Under the pieces are notes generated by a model. The model saw only the letters and a program-made list of their open reading frames with translations. It did no database searches and was not told the origin of the DNA. This document shows, piece by piece, positions 45,956 through 57,482 of a stretch of DNA of 64,000 nucleotides. This DNA is from Marthasterias glacialis (Eukaryota > Echinodermata > Asteroidea > Forcipulatida > Asteriidae). The stretch's first letter is position 1; each line of letters starts with the position of its first letter. Location of the stretch: assembly GCA_911728455.2 (NCBI GenBank), contig OU452233.1, positions 18,313,926 to 18,377,925 of the forward strand, given 5' to 3'. The position numbers were made by a program, and so were the translations under genes.

Positions 45956-48900
45956 TAGAACCGAAGTGTTTGTCCTTCGGACAAACACTCAGCTGTTCCG
46001 ATTATTGTTTTTTAAGGTACTTGATTTGTAGTTCTTGAGATATCGTCAAGCTTCCGGTTGACCCTAAATTTAAGACCAACATGCCGTCACGGTATCCCGA
46101 GGGTAATGTTGAATTTTCAAGGACTATATAATCGAAAAATTTTTTAAAATTGGCTGTGTACTTTTTAAGTCATGGTTCAACTTCCGGTTTACCCGGATGT
46201 TAAGGTCAACCCGAGGTCACGTCGACCGGAAGCTTATCTTTAATGCCCAATGACTATAATGACCGAAAAAAGTTTGAAAATCGGTTGTGCCCTTCTTCAG
46301 ATATAGCGATATGAAGAGTTGCTTATTAAATATTCACGCGACAGTCACGTGACTAATTAGTTTCTTAAGATAGTGAGGCCAAAAGATGCACCAGTAAAGC
46401 TAAAGTGATCATTGCCACCATTACGCTTATGAAGTATCATAAGCGTACATGGTTATGTTCCAGTCGCGGTAAATTTCGATCTAGTGCAGTACATACGCAC
46501 TTATAGCTATGGTGTTGACTGAGTTACCAATTAACATTTAATTACTGGAGAAACACACTGCACTATAATTAATGTCAGTCTGAAATGACTTGTATTGTTC
46601 TCTCTGTTTTCAAATTGATTTGAGCTAAATAGGGAACCTAAAATTGCATTCATTTTGAAAAATGTGTTCAAAAATGTCCAAATCTGGACACTTTTAAAAC
46701 CTATGCCTTTTGTACATAGATTAAAAGCCCCGTTAAAATGATGTCATAATGACGTGACGGTAATTGTTAGACCAGAAATCACATGTACAATATAGGACAA
46801 GTCTATAAATGAAAAAGTTTGAGGATCGGTTGTGCCCTTCTTCAGATAAAGCAATAATGTTGCTTATTAAATATTCACGCGACAGTCAGTTGAGTAATTA
46901 GTTTCTTAAGCTAGTGAGGCCAAAAGATGCACCAGTAAAGCTAAAGTGATCATTGCCACCATTACGCTTATGAAGTATCATAAGCGTACATGGTTATGTT
47001 CCAGTCGCGGTAAATTTCGATCTAGTGCAGTACATACGCCATTATAGCTATGGTGTTGACTGAATTACCAATTAACAGTTAATTACTGAAGAAACACACT
47101 GCACCAAGATTAATGTCAGTCTGAAATGACTTGTATTGTTCTCTCTGTTTTCAAATTGATTTGAGCTAAATAGGGAACCTGAAATTGCATTCATTTTGAA
47201 AAATGTGTTCAAAAATGTCCAAATCTGGACACTTTTAAAACCTATGCCTTTTGTACATAGATTAAAAGCCCCGTTAAAATGATGTCATAATGACGTGACG
47301 GTAAATGTTAGACCAGAAATCACATGTACAATATAGGACAAGTCTATAACTGAAAAAGTTTGAGGATCAGACGTATACCTTTTGAGATATGACGGACACA
47401 AACTTTACTAATTAAATATTCACGCGACGATAACGGTCATCCCTGATGACGTCACGAAGAAAAAAATGTGTTTTTCATACTAACAAATTTTATAAGCTAC
47501 AAGATGGTATGTAACTTATGACCATCCAATGCCTTTTAAAGAAAACCCTATCAAAACGCACGTTGCATGTATCGTTCGTACACATACAGAATGGGCTATA
47601 CACTAACTATAGGTACTCTCTCGGTTACGATTCAAATATCAAGGAAATCTCCAATGCATTGCCGTGATTGCGCAATCAAAACAGCTAGCCATGGTGTCCG
47701 CTTTGTCACTTAATCGGTAAATTATCCTGGATATTGTACTTTTATTAGTTTTTAATGACCTGGAACATCTCTTATAATAAGCGTTTAACTTTCCAAAACA
47801 TCTTATGTAATTTAGGAAACTAACAATTAACTTATTTAGAAAATATTGTGTTAAAAACTTTCCAAACCTGGACACTTTTGAGCCATGCCTTTTGTACATA
47901 GATTAAAAGCCGCATTATAAATGATGTCATGATGACGTGATGGGAAATGTTAGACCAGAAATTACATCTACAATATAGGACAAGTCTATAACTGAAAAAA
48001 GTTTGAGGATCGGATGTATACTTCTTGAGATATGGTAGTAACAAGATTGCCTAATTAAATATTCATGTCATTAAAACTTTGCTAATTATTTAACTAATTT
48101 TAACAAAATCACATTTAGTCACAACTTCATGTACTATGCTTCAATTTGGTATATGATTTGAGTCTCTCATATTTACCAATTTTCAGATTAGGCTTAAACA
48201 AAAACCGTGTACAAATGCAATACAAGTTGACAGAAACAAAGAATAATAAGAATAACTAGAACCGAAGTGTTTGTCCTTCGGACAAACACTCAGCTGTTCC
48301 GATTATTGTTTTTTAAGGTACTTGATTTGTAGTTCTTGAGATATCGTCAAGCTTCCGGTTGACCCTAAATTTAAGACCAACATGCCGTCACGGTATCCCG
48401 AGGGTAATGTTGAATTTTCAAGGACTATATAATCGAAAAGATTTTTAAAATTGGCTGTGTACTTCTTAAGTCATGGTTCAACTTCCGGTTTACCCGGATG
48501 TTAAGGTCAACCCGAGGTCACGTCGACCCGAAGCTCATCTTTAATGCCCAATGACTATAATGACCGAAAAAAGTTTGAAAATCGGTTGTGCCCTTCTTCA
48601 GATATAGCGATATGAAGAGTTGCTTATTAAATATTCACGCGACAGTCACGTGACTAATTAGTTTCTTAAGATAGTGAGGCCAAAAGATGCACCAGTAAAG
48701 CTAAAGTGATCATTGCCACCATTACGCTTATGAAGTATCATAAGCGTACATGGTTATATTCCAGTCGCGGTAAATTTCGATCTAGTGCAGTACATACGCA
48801 TTTATAGCTATGGTGTTGACTGAGTTACCAATTAACAGTTAATTACTGGAGAAACACACTGCACTATAATTAATGTCAGTCTGAAATGACTTGTATTGTT

Positions 48901-50553
48901 CTCTCTGTTTTCAAATTGATTTGAGCTAAATAGGGAACCTAAAATTGCATTTATTTTGAAAAATGTGTTCAAAAATGTCCAAATCTGGACACTTTTAAAA
49001 CCTATGCCTTTTGTACATAGATTAAAAGCCCCGTTAAAATGATGTCATATTGACGTGACGGTAAATGTTAGACCAGAAATCACATGTACAATATAGGACA
49101 AGTCTATAACTGAAAATTTTTGAGGATCGGTTGTGCCCTTCTTCAGATATAGCGATATGTAGGGTTGCTTATTAAATATTCACACGTCAGTCACGTGAGT
49201 AATTAGTTTCTTAAGCTAGTGAGGCCAAAAGATGCACCAGCAAAGCTAAAGTGATCATTGCCACCATTACGCCCATGCAGTATTATGAGCCTATGATTAT
49301 AATTAAGTGGCGGTAAATGTCGATCTAGTGTAGTACATACGCACTTGTAGCTATGGTGTTGACTGAGTTACCAATTAACAGTTAATTACTGAAGAAACAC
49401 ACTGCACCAAGATTAATGTCAGTCTGAAATGACTTGTATTGTTCTCTCTGTTTTCAAATTGATTTGAGCTAAATAGGGAACCTAAAATTGCATTTATTTT
49501 GAAAAATGTGTTCAAAAATGTCCAAATCTGGACACTTTTAAAACCTATGCCTTTTGTACATAGATTAAAAGCCCCGTTAAAATGATGTCATAATGACGTG
49601 ACGGTAAATATTAGACCAGAAATCACATGTACAATATAGGACAAGTCTATAACTGAAAAAGTTTGAGGATCGGACGTATACCTTTTGAGATATGACGGAC
49701 ACAAACTTGACTAATTAAATATTCACGCGACGATAACGGTCATCCCTGATGACGTCACGAAGAAAAAAATGTGTTTTTCATACTAACAAATTTTATAAGC
49801 TACAAGATGGTATGTAACTTATGACCATCCAATGCCTTTTAAAGAAAACCCTATCAAAACGCACGTTGCATGTATCGTTCGTACACATACAGAATGGGCT
49901 ATACACTAACTATAGGTACTCTCTCGGTTACGATTCAAATATCAAGGAAATCTCCAATGCATTGCCGTGATTGCGCAATCAAAACAGCTAGCCATGGTGT
50001 CCGCTTTGTCACTTAATCGTTAAATTATCCTGGATATTGTACTTTTATTAGTTTTTAATGACCTGGAACATCTCTTATAATAAGCGTTTAACTTTCCAAA
50101 ACATCTTATGTAATTTAGGAAACTAACAATTAACTTATTTAGAAAATATTGTGTTAAAAACTTTCCAAACCTGGACACTTTTTGAGCCATGCCTTTTGTA
50201 CATAGATTAAAAGCCGCATTATAAATGATGTCATGATGACGTGACGGGAAATGTTAGACCAGAAATTACATCTACAATATAGGACAAGTCTATAACTGAA
50301 AAAAGTTTGAGGATCGGATGTATACTTCTTGAGATATGGTAGTAACAAGATTGCCTAATTAAATATTCATGTCATTAAAACTTTGCTAATTATTTAACTA
50401 ATTTTAACAAAATCACATTTAGTCACAACTTCATGTACTATGCTTCAATTTGGTATATGATTTGAGTCTCTCATATTTACCAATTTTCAGATTAGGCTTA
50501 AACAAAAACCGTGTACAAATGCAATACAAGTTGACAGAAACAAAGAATAATAA

Positions 50554-50604
<51 letters not shown>

Positions 50605-52430
50605 TAATAATCAGAAGAGAAACAATACCTGTTCCGACTAGAATGTCGGAACAGCTAATAATAATAATAATAAAACTAGAACCGAAGTGTTTGTCCTTCG
50701 GACAAACACTCAGCTGTTCCGATTATTGTTTTTTAAGGTACTTGATTTGTAGTTCTTGAGATATCGTCAAGCTTCCGGTTGACCCTAAATTTAAGACCAA
50801 GATGCCGTCACGGTATCCCGAGGGTAATGTTGAATTTTCAAGGACTATATAATCGAAAAGATTTTTTAAAATTGGCTGTGTACTTCTTAAGTCATGGTTC
50901 AACTTCCGGTTTACCCGGATGTTAAGGTCAACCCGAGGTCACGTCGACCGGAAGCTCATCTTTAATGCCCAATGACTATAATGACCGAAAAAGTTCGAAA
51001 ATCGGTTGTGCCCTTCTTCGGATATAGCAATATGAAGAGTTGCTTATTAAATATTCACGCGACAGTCACGTGACTAATCAGTTTCTTAAGATAGTGAGGC
51101 CAAAAGATGCACCAGTAAAGCTAAAGTGATCATTGCCACCATTACGCTGATGAAGTATCATAAGCGTACATGGTTATATTCCAACCGCGGTAAATTTCGA
51201 ACTAGTGCAGTACATACGCACTTATAGCTATGGTGTTGACTGAGTTACCAATTAACAGTTAATTACTGGAGAAACAGACTGCACTATAATTAATGTCAGT
51301 CTGAAATGACTTGTATTGTTCTCTCTGTTTTCAAATTGATTTGAGCTAAATAGGGAACCTAAAATTGCATTCATTTTGAAAAATGTGTTCAAAAATGTCC
51401 AAATCTGGACACTTTTAAAACCTATGCCTTTTGTACATAGAATAAAAGCCCCGTTAAAATGATGTCATAATGACGTGACGGTAAATGTTAGACCAGAAAT
51501 CACATGTACAATATAGGACAAGTCTATAACTGAAAAAGTTTGAGGATCGGACGTATACCTTTTGAGATATGACGGACACAAACTTGACTAATTAAATATT
51601 CACGCTACGATAACGGTCATCCCTGATGACGTCACGAAGAAAAAAATGTGTTTTTCATACTAACAAATTTTATAAGCTACAAGATGGTATGTAACTTATG
51701 ACCATCCAATGCCTTTTAAAGAAAACCCTATCAAAACGCACGTTGCATGTATCGTTCGTACACATACAGAATGGGCTATACACTAACTATAGGTACTCTC
51801 TCGGTTACGATTCAAATATCAAGGAAATCTCCAATGCATTGCCGTGATTGCGCAATCAAAACAGCTAGCCATGGTTTCCGCTTTGTCACTTAATCGTTAA
51901 ATTATCCTGGATATTGTACTTTTATTAGTTTTTAATGACCTGGTACATCTCTTATAATAAGCGTTTAACTTTCCAAAACATCTTATGTAATTTAGGAAAC
52001 TAACAATTAACTTATTTAGAAAATATTGTGTTAAAAACTTTCCAAACCTGGACACTTTTTGAGCCATGCCTTTTGTACATAGATTAAAAGCCGCATTATA
52101 AATGATGTCATGATGACGTGACGGGAAATGTTAGACCAGAAATTACATCTACAATATAGGACAAGTCTATAACTGAAAAAAGTTTGAGGATCGGATGTAT
52201 ACTTCTTGAGATATGGTAGTAACAAGATTGCCTAATTAAATATTCATGTCATTAAAACTTTGCTAATTATTTAACTAATTTTAACAAAATCACATTTAGT
52301 CACAACTTCATGTACTATGCTTCAATTTGGTATATGATTTGAGTCTCTCATATTTACCAATTTTCAGATTAGGCTTAAACAAAAACCGTGTACAAATGCA
52401 ATACAAGTTGACAGAAACAAAGAATAATAA

Positions 52431-52478
<48 letters not shown>

Positions 52479-52587
52479 TAATAATCAGAAGAGAAACAAT
52501 ACCTGTTCCGACTGGAATGTCGGAACAGCTAAATAATAATCAGAAGAGAAACAATACCTGTTCCGACTAGAATGTCGGAACAGCTAA
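43618..52587. mobile_element. Head-to-tail array of four Helentron/Helitron-like non-autonomous elements
   Basis: Units start at 43618, 45955, 48256 and 50676, each opening CTAGAACCGAAGTG then the perfect hairpin GTGTTTGTCC-TTC-GGACAAACAC and AGCTGTTCCGA. Each ends with a GTTGACAGAAACAAAG tail and (AAT)n. Units 3 and 4 add CTGTTCCGACTAGAATGTCG, then GAACAGCTAA, a 10-bp-arm hairpin. Its TCGGAACAGCT is the exact inverse of the 5' AGCTGTTCCGA, giving an 11-bp subterminal inverted repeat, and CTAA matches the Helitron CTRR end. Lengths are about 2337, 2301, 2420 and 1912 bp. Units 1-3 hold two ~550-bp internal modules; unit 4 holds one. Variants of CTTCTTGAGATATGG recur about six times per unit. 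The 3' end is duplicated at 52540-52587. No Rep/helicase gene is present. The Helentron class is inference; the repeat structure is directly visible. Confidence 0.75.
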
Positions 52588-52679
52588 AAAATGTGACCCT
52601 AGTTACCCTAGTTACGGCGCTGAATCTAGATAAGGTATATCATACATATCATATATATCATAGTGATATTTGACAAAGC

Positions 52680-52890
52680 CGCTTCTGATGTGCTTACTGT
52701 CTTGAACAAAGATAAGGTAGGCCTATACAGCATTTATGATATTGGCCAAGCTGCTGCTCTGGTATGCTTACTTTTGTTCAAAACGTGGTGAGGCTTTCGC
52801 AATACGGTTGCAATTTATTTTACTCTGGTATAATTACTCTCTTTGAATCAAGATAAGGTACAATATTAGCACTGCAAATAATTTACAGAA
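52680..52890. repeat. Dispersed repeat shared with 34880-35075
   Basis: Contains TGATGTGCTTACTGTCTTG, CTGGTATGCTTACTTTTG and CTTTGAATCAAGATAAGGTA, colinear with the other copy. Confidence 0.45.
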
Positions 52891-53224
52891 AGCATTAAGT
52901 ACAGCGATGCCAGTCAGGGTTTTGCACAGAGCCTGAAAACCACGCACAGACACCCTCATATACATGAAGAATCCTGAACTCGGTCTACAGTTTCAGAAAA
53001 AGAAAGCCTGAATTTAGGCTATTGCCTGAAACTGACATCCTTGTGAGTATAAAGCACAGTGCAAGATTTTAAGTATAAAGTCTGGCTTCATCAATGCATG
53101 AGAACTTAAAGTTGTTTAACTGAGATTCTTTTACCTTTGCATGGATTTCACTGTGTGAGGAAAAGTGTGTCTCGTGTCTATTACAGCCTTGATGGATTTT
53201 GTACAATGTGTTATTAGAATCCAT

Positions 53225-53340
53225 CTGTGTACAGTTGTTATGCATTCACCACTTGATATCACGTTGTAGGCTGGTATGGAGCATCTATTATTCAAAACCA
53301 CGTGGATTATTTTAAATGGTCAGGCACAGCAGGATGGTTA
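53225..53340. repeat. Single unit of the ~115-bp repeat, downstream of C1q paralogue B
   Basis: GCATTCACCACTTGATATCA, GTTGTAGGCTGGTATGG, TTCAAAACCACGTGGAT and GGTCAGGCACAGCAGGATGG. A shorter equivalent sits at 36500-36535 next to the stop of paralogue A, so it predates the gene duplication. Confidence 0.65.
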
Positions 53341-53363
53341 ATGGAGACAGGGAGATAGACTTA

Positions 53364-56300
53364 TTAGGAACCCTTATAAACTAGAAATCCACTGAACGTG
53401 ACGTATCGGTGAGGTCCACTATGGACCGCAAAGTTGTCAGACGGAGCAATCCTCAGCCACAGTCTGTCGCCAGACTCGAGATGAACAACCATGCTCTGGG
53501 ACTGCATGACGTTACGGTCACTTGAGTCAGCATAGATGGCCGTCTGAACGTCATCGTTCTTCATCAGGGTTACGCCCAGGTATTTACCATCGTAGGAGCG
53601 GACTCTGCAGGGGTGTGGAAGAGGGTTGCCACTTGGTTACAAGCTCATTAATACACAGAGACAAGAACTTGGAATGCACCACACAATGGGAGACTTTGGG
53701 GAATGCTGGATTCGATGGCATCAGACTACACAGGTACCGGTGTGGAAGGAGATTCTGTCCGGCAGGAGAGTCTGTCCGACCATACGGCGAATTGTGCACT
53801 AAACTCCTGATAGCGCCCTCTTTTGAATAAATTCCTCCAGCCCACGTTAATTTACCGTATGGTGGACACATTACCCGGAGGACAGAATACCCTATGACAC
53901 CGGTACATGTATTTGATATGCCCAGACTATGCGTAAATGATGAAAAAATTACCTGGTGTGTCTGATGATGCCAGTCTCGTTCTCCCCACCGTCTCGAGAC
54001 CTTTTTTGCGGTCTCGAGTCTCGGTTTCGGACTTAGGTCTCAACTACATTGCAGCTAGTCCTAGAGCTATGAGGTTGTTTGTTATCTGAACAACGTCATA
54101 CTTCTAGGAGTATGTTGTAGCATCCCAAGTTTCCCAATTTTTGAAAGAAAATGTTGTTAACATACGTGAAGGTGATGAAGTAGAATCCAGCATTCTCACA
54201 CACGAATTGGTTTTGTCTCATCTTGAAGTCCCCACCCTTGTTGACGAACTCGTGGTCGAATTGGATGGTAGTAGGGTTCCCGTCAGTACCCAGGGTGACT
54301 CCAGTGCTGGCCACGGAGAAGGCACATTTTCGCGGACCTGATGTGTTCATAGAAGTTAAGTTAGTACGAAGCCTAGTTAAGAGAGAGTCTTGGCTCCAAA
54401 GCAAAACCCTCGCATTTGGTATGTGTTGAAAGTGACGGTTGCGAGTGTGCGCGTAGGCCTACTGTTAACATCACAGAGTGGAGTAAAAAAAGAGCGCATA
54501 TCTATGGAAAAGAGCGGATGAATTGGGGTGCTGCTGTGTGAAATGTTGTTATTTAAGGGGGTGAATGTTTGATAAATCTCAGCCACACCCCCACCACCTC
54601 TTTTATAGAAGGTGGAAATAGAGCAAGGAAATGGTTTATACTCTCAATCTTTCTGTAATTTTCACTCTCTCGCCCGAGTGGTGTAATTTTGGGTTTTTTT
54701 AAGAGTGAAAATCACTGTGCATCATCCTTTTTGAGTGAAATTGGAGCGAACTTCACTCTTACTCAAGTTGCAAATACCCTTCTTTCACTCTACTAAAACG
54801 AGTTGTCCGCCGTAATTATGTCTCTTTGCAAGAGTGGTATGGCGGACAAAACGGGTGGTTTCTTTTCCGTCTTTTACATTTTAGAGAGTAGAGTGTTTGC
54901 GCTTACCCACAAACCATTCAGGTTGGAGCTTCCACAGAGATACATTACTGTGAAATAGGACTTACTCTTGTTTTGCACTTGCTCGACTACATTCGCCATC
55001 GCATCCAGATCTTCCTCACTCATTGTGTCTGCAATGGCCAGCCTCTCGGCACTCGGCGGCCCCATGTCACCTCCTCCCGGTCTGACGTACGGCCGACGTT
55101 CTCTGGCCGTAACACCAGGCTGTGGCCTCGACTGACCTCCGACACCACCCGTTCGCGAGACGGTGTGGCGAGCGATCCCAAGTTCTCCGGCTTCATCTCC
55201 CCGCTGGGATCCAAGAGCGACGAGGACGAGGCGTTCGAGTTGTGTTATCTTCTCCGATACTTGATCTGAATCTCGCGGGAGAGGGACCTGGCGGAACCGT
55301 GGGCCAGCCGTTTCATCCTGGAGAATTTCCCTCTGCTGCTCGGCTACTCTACTCTCTAACTGTTCAACCTTGGTGGGGGAAAAATACTTTTCTTATTTAT
55401 TTGACGGCTGTGAATTAAGTACCAGCCGGGTGGTTCAAAAGGTCCCCATCCAACCATTACTAATAATGACAATCTGATTGAATATAAGATAAACTTGCTT
55501 TTGCTTTAAAACTTCAATTTGTTCTTAATACACCAGAAAACATGCCACAACAGAAGCACCGCTTATAGTCACTTCAAGTTTTAAATCATTTTGCTTTTAA
55601 CATTATTATTCATACAAAAAACATGAAGAAGAAAAACAACATCAGCACATCATAACACTCATAACTTTCATGATTGTTAGCCTTGAATAATTCAATCCAC
55701 TCTCGAAAATGTAAAAGAGTGAAAATTTCACTCGCTTGCCAGAGTGGTGTCAGTTTGGCTCATTTGAGAGAGAAACTCACTCTTCACCACTCTTTTTTCA
55801 GTGAAAGTGGAGTGAATTTCACTCTGAATCTAGTGAAAATACATGTTCTTCACTCTAAAAAGAGTTGGCCACCATATGGCTCTTTTTTGCAAGAGTGGTA
55901 TGGCGGACAAAAAGAGTGTTTTTCCATTAAGAGAGTAAATAAGACCATTTGCAAAAGAATCAGTGATGTGATCTTTTACCTTTCTCATCATGTCCTTGAT
56001 CTCCGTGTTCACGGCCAGAAGTGACGATGCAACGTTCTCGGCATCGAGGTCTGGACGGGAGTCAGATGCCAACCGCTGGGCACCGGAGGGTCTCCCCGGT
56101 CCTCTCTGGGGTGTTCCTACCCGCACGGGGAGTCCCATCTCGATCAACTCGGCCTCTCGATTACCAACAACATCGTTCAGTTCTCGTAACGAAGATCCCA
56201 GAGTGCCGACCGCCTCGGCCGCTGCTCCTTCACCCTTGTTTTCCCCGTTGTCAGTTGCGGAAGCTTGGAGGAGCTCGACCACGAGGCGTTCGTTCTCTGT

Positions 56301-57482
56301 TCTAAGTCGTTCGTTGTTTCTTGTCAGAGATGATGTGCGAATCTGAAGGTTGTGGGTTTCTGTCTCAAGACTTTGTTTTTCACGCATCACGTGCGACATC
56401 TATAATAAAAATATATATAAATAATATTCGGCTTTTATACAGTCCAAGAATGATCGTTGCGCGTCGAACATTATTACCCCTGGTCACTAGGTCATAAATT
56501 GTTTCATTCCTTATTAGCTCCTTGGGGAATATGACAGCCTGTCCTGCCAAGTATGTAGCCCACCAAGCTAAATCAATCCCTTGAACCATCACATCTGCCC
56601 TCACAGGTGCCCATTTATCCCCCGGGTGGAGAGAAGCAATTATTATAGTGAAATGTCTTGCTCAGGGACACAAGTGTCATGACCGGGATTCGAGCCCACA
56701 CCCTGATGACTTTAAGCCACCAGAGCTTGAGTCCGATCCACTAAACCGCTCGGCCACGACATGCCTCATCTGGAAAGGGAAACATTTCGTTGTTAATCTT
56801 GCTTAGAGCAGAAGACAGAACAGATTCCCATGTGACGTTTTTAATTCATTTAATTTCAAGTAAAGTTTTATGTTGTGTAGCACGAAAGTGGGCCATTAAT
56901 ACTTGCGGAAAAAATTACATTGAAGTGATGACAATGTTTGAGAGGTATATAAGGAAAGGAATGGGGTTGCGAGAGGGCGTTTACCTGGGACCGTAGCTGG
57001 CGATTAGTAGCCATCATCGATGCAATATTGTTTCTGCTTTCCGCGGTCTGTTTGGTCAACTCGTTGGTCTTTTCCAGCAGGCTGGCAATCAGCTCGTCTA
57101 TCCGTGTCATTCTTCCCTCGTCGCAGGGACAGCTTGAGCTGGGTCTCTCGGTCTTGGTGTGGCCATCATCAGGAGAGGGTTGTTTTGGATTCCTCGGACG
57201 AGCTGGTGTGTGTCTCATCTGGCCGTGGCCATGCGACCGGATCTGTTCAGGATCCACGGGGTGAAACCTCGTCATTCGGTCCATGTAATCACGGAGGTTT
57301 CCCCCCATGCCGTCACCAACGCCTGGGAAGGCTGATCGCGCCCGTCGTGGCGACTTACTACGACCGGCGAAAGAGTCAGCCTTAGAGACGGCAGCAGAAG
57401 ATGCCATGATGGCTACCAACTGAATAACTATCAAAGTGCTGGTTATCAACCGACTCCCAATGTTGACTTTTGATAGTGCCAT
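53364..57482 (-). CDS. Secreted coiled-coil C1q-domain protein, paralogue B
   Basis: Five exons in transcript order: 57482-56985, 56399-55980, 55368-54966, 54337-54166, 53604-53364. They give 577 residues, with the same phases (0, 0, 1, 2) as paralogue A. Residues 1-33 are a signal peptide (LITSTLIVIQLVAIMASSAA). A longer basic and proline-rich linker than in A leads to C118-P-C120-DEGR. Coiled coil follows (IDELIASLLEKTNELT, RQLRSQ, then SSLTRNNERLRTENERL). The C1q domain is about 443-577 (RKCAFSVASTGVTLG, FDHEFVNKGGDFKMRQ, GFYFITFT, YLGVTLMKNDDV, LESGDRLWLRI, TFSGFLVY). The C1q exons are the same length as in A (172 and 241 nt), while exons 1-3 are longer by 153, 33 and 93 nt. So the stalk diverges faster than the head, always in multiples of three. 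No collagen repeats. Function is inferred only as multimeric and extracellular. Confidence 0.88.
53734..53906. mobile_element. MITE with TACCGGTGT ends in intron 4 of C1q paralogue B
   Basis: Ends GTACCGGTGTGG / ACACCGGTAC, with inner GGAGATTCTGTCCGGC / GGAGGACAGAATACCC. Paralogue A lacks it at the equivalent site (about 36905), so it was inserted after the duplication or lost from A. Confidence 0.65.
54640..54889. mobile_element. AGAGTGAA-rich element, copy 1, intron 3 of C1q paralogue B
   Basis: ACTCTC...GAGAGT ends and shared internal words with 55699-55936: GAGTGGTGT, GAGTGAAA, TTGCAAGAGTGGTATGGCGG and GACAAAA. Confidence 0.6.
55699..55936. mobile_element. AGAGTGAA-rich element, copy 2, intron 2 of C1q paralogue B
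   Basis: ACTCTCGAAAATGTAAAAGA at one end and GAGAGT at the other; shares TTGCAAGAGTGGTATGGCGG with copy 1. Neither insertion is present in paralogue A. Confidence 0.6.
56640..56765 (-). mobile_element. SINE group B head in intron 1 of C1q paralogue B
   Basis: Minus strand: GTCGTGGCCGAGCGGTTTAG, GGTGTGGGCTCGAATCCCGG and GACACTTGTGTCCCTGAGCA. Confidence 0.65.

Noticed and set aside
45519..52225. A 64-residue minus-strand frame (MLLPYLKKYTSDPQTFFSYR...) present in four places
   Set aside because: It recurs only because the array unit recurs. It has no recognisable domain, and in the unit at 47832 indels extend it differently.
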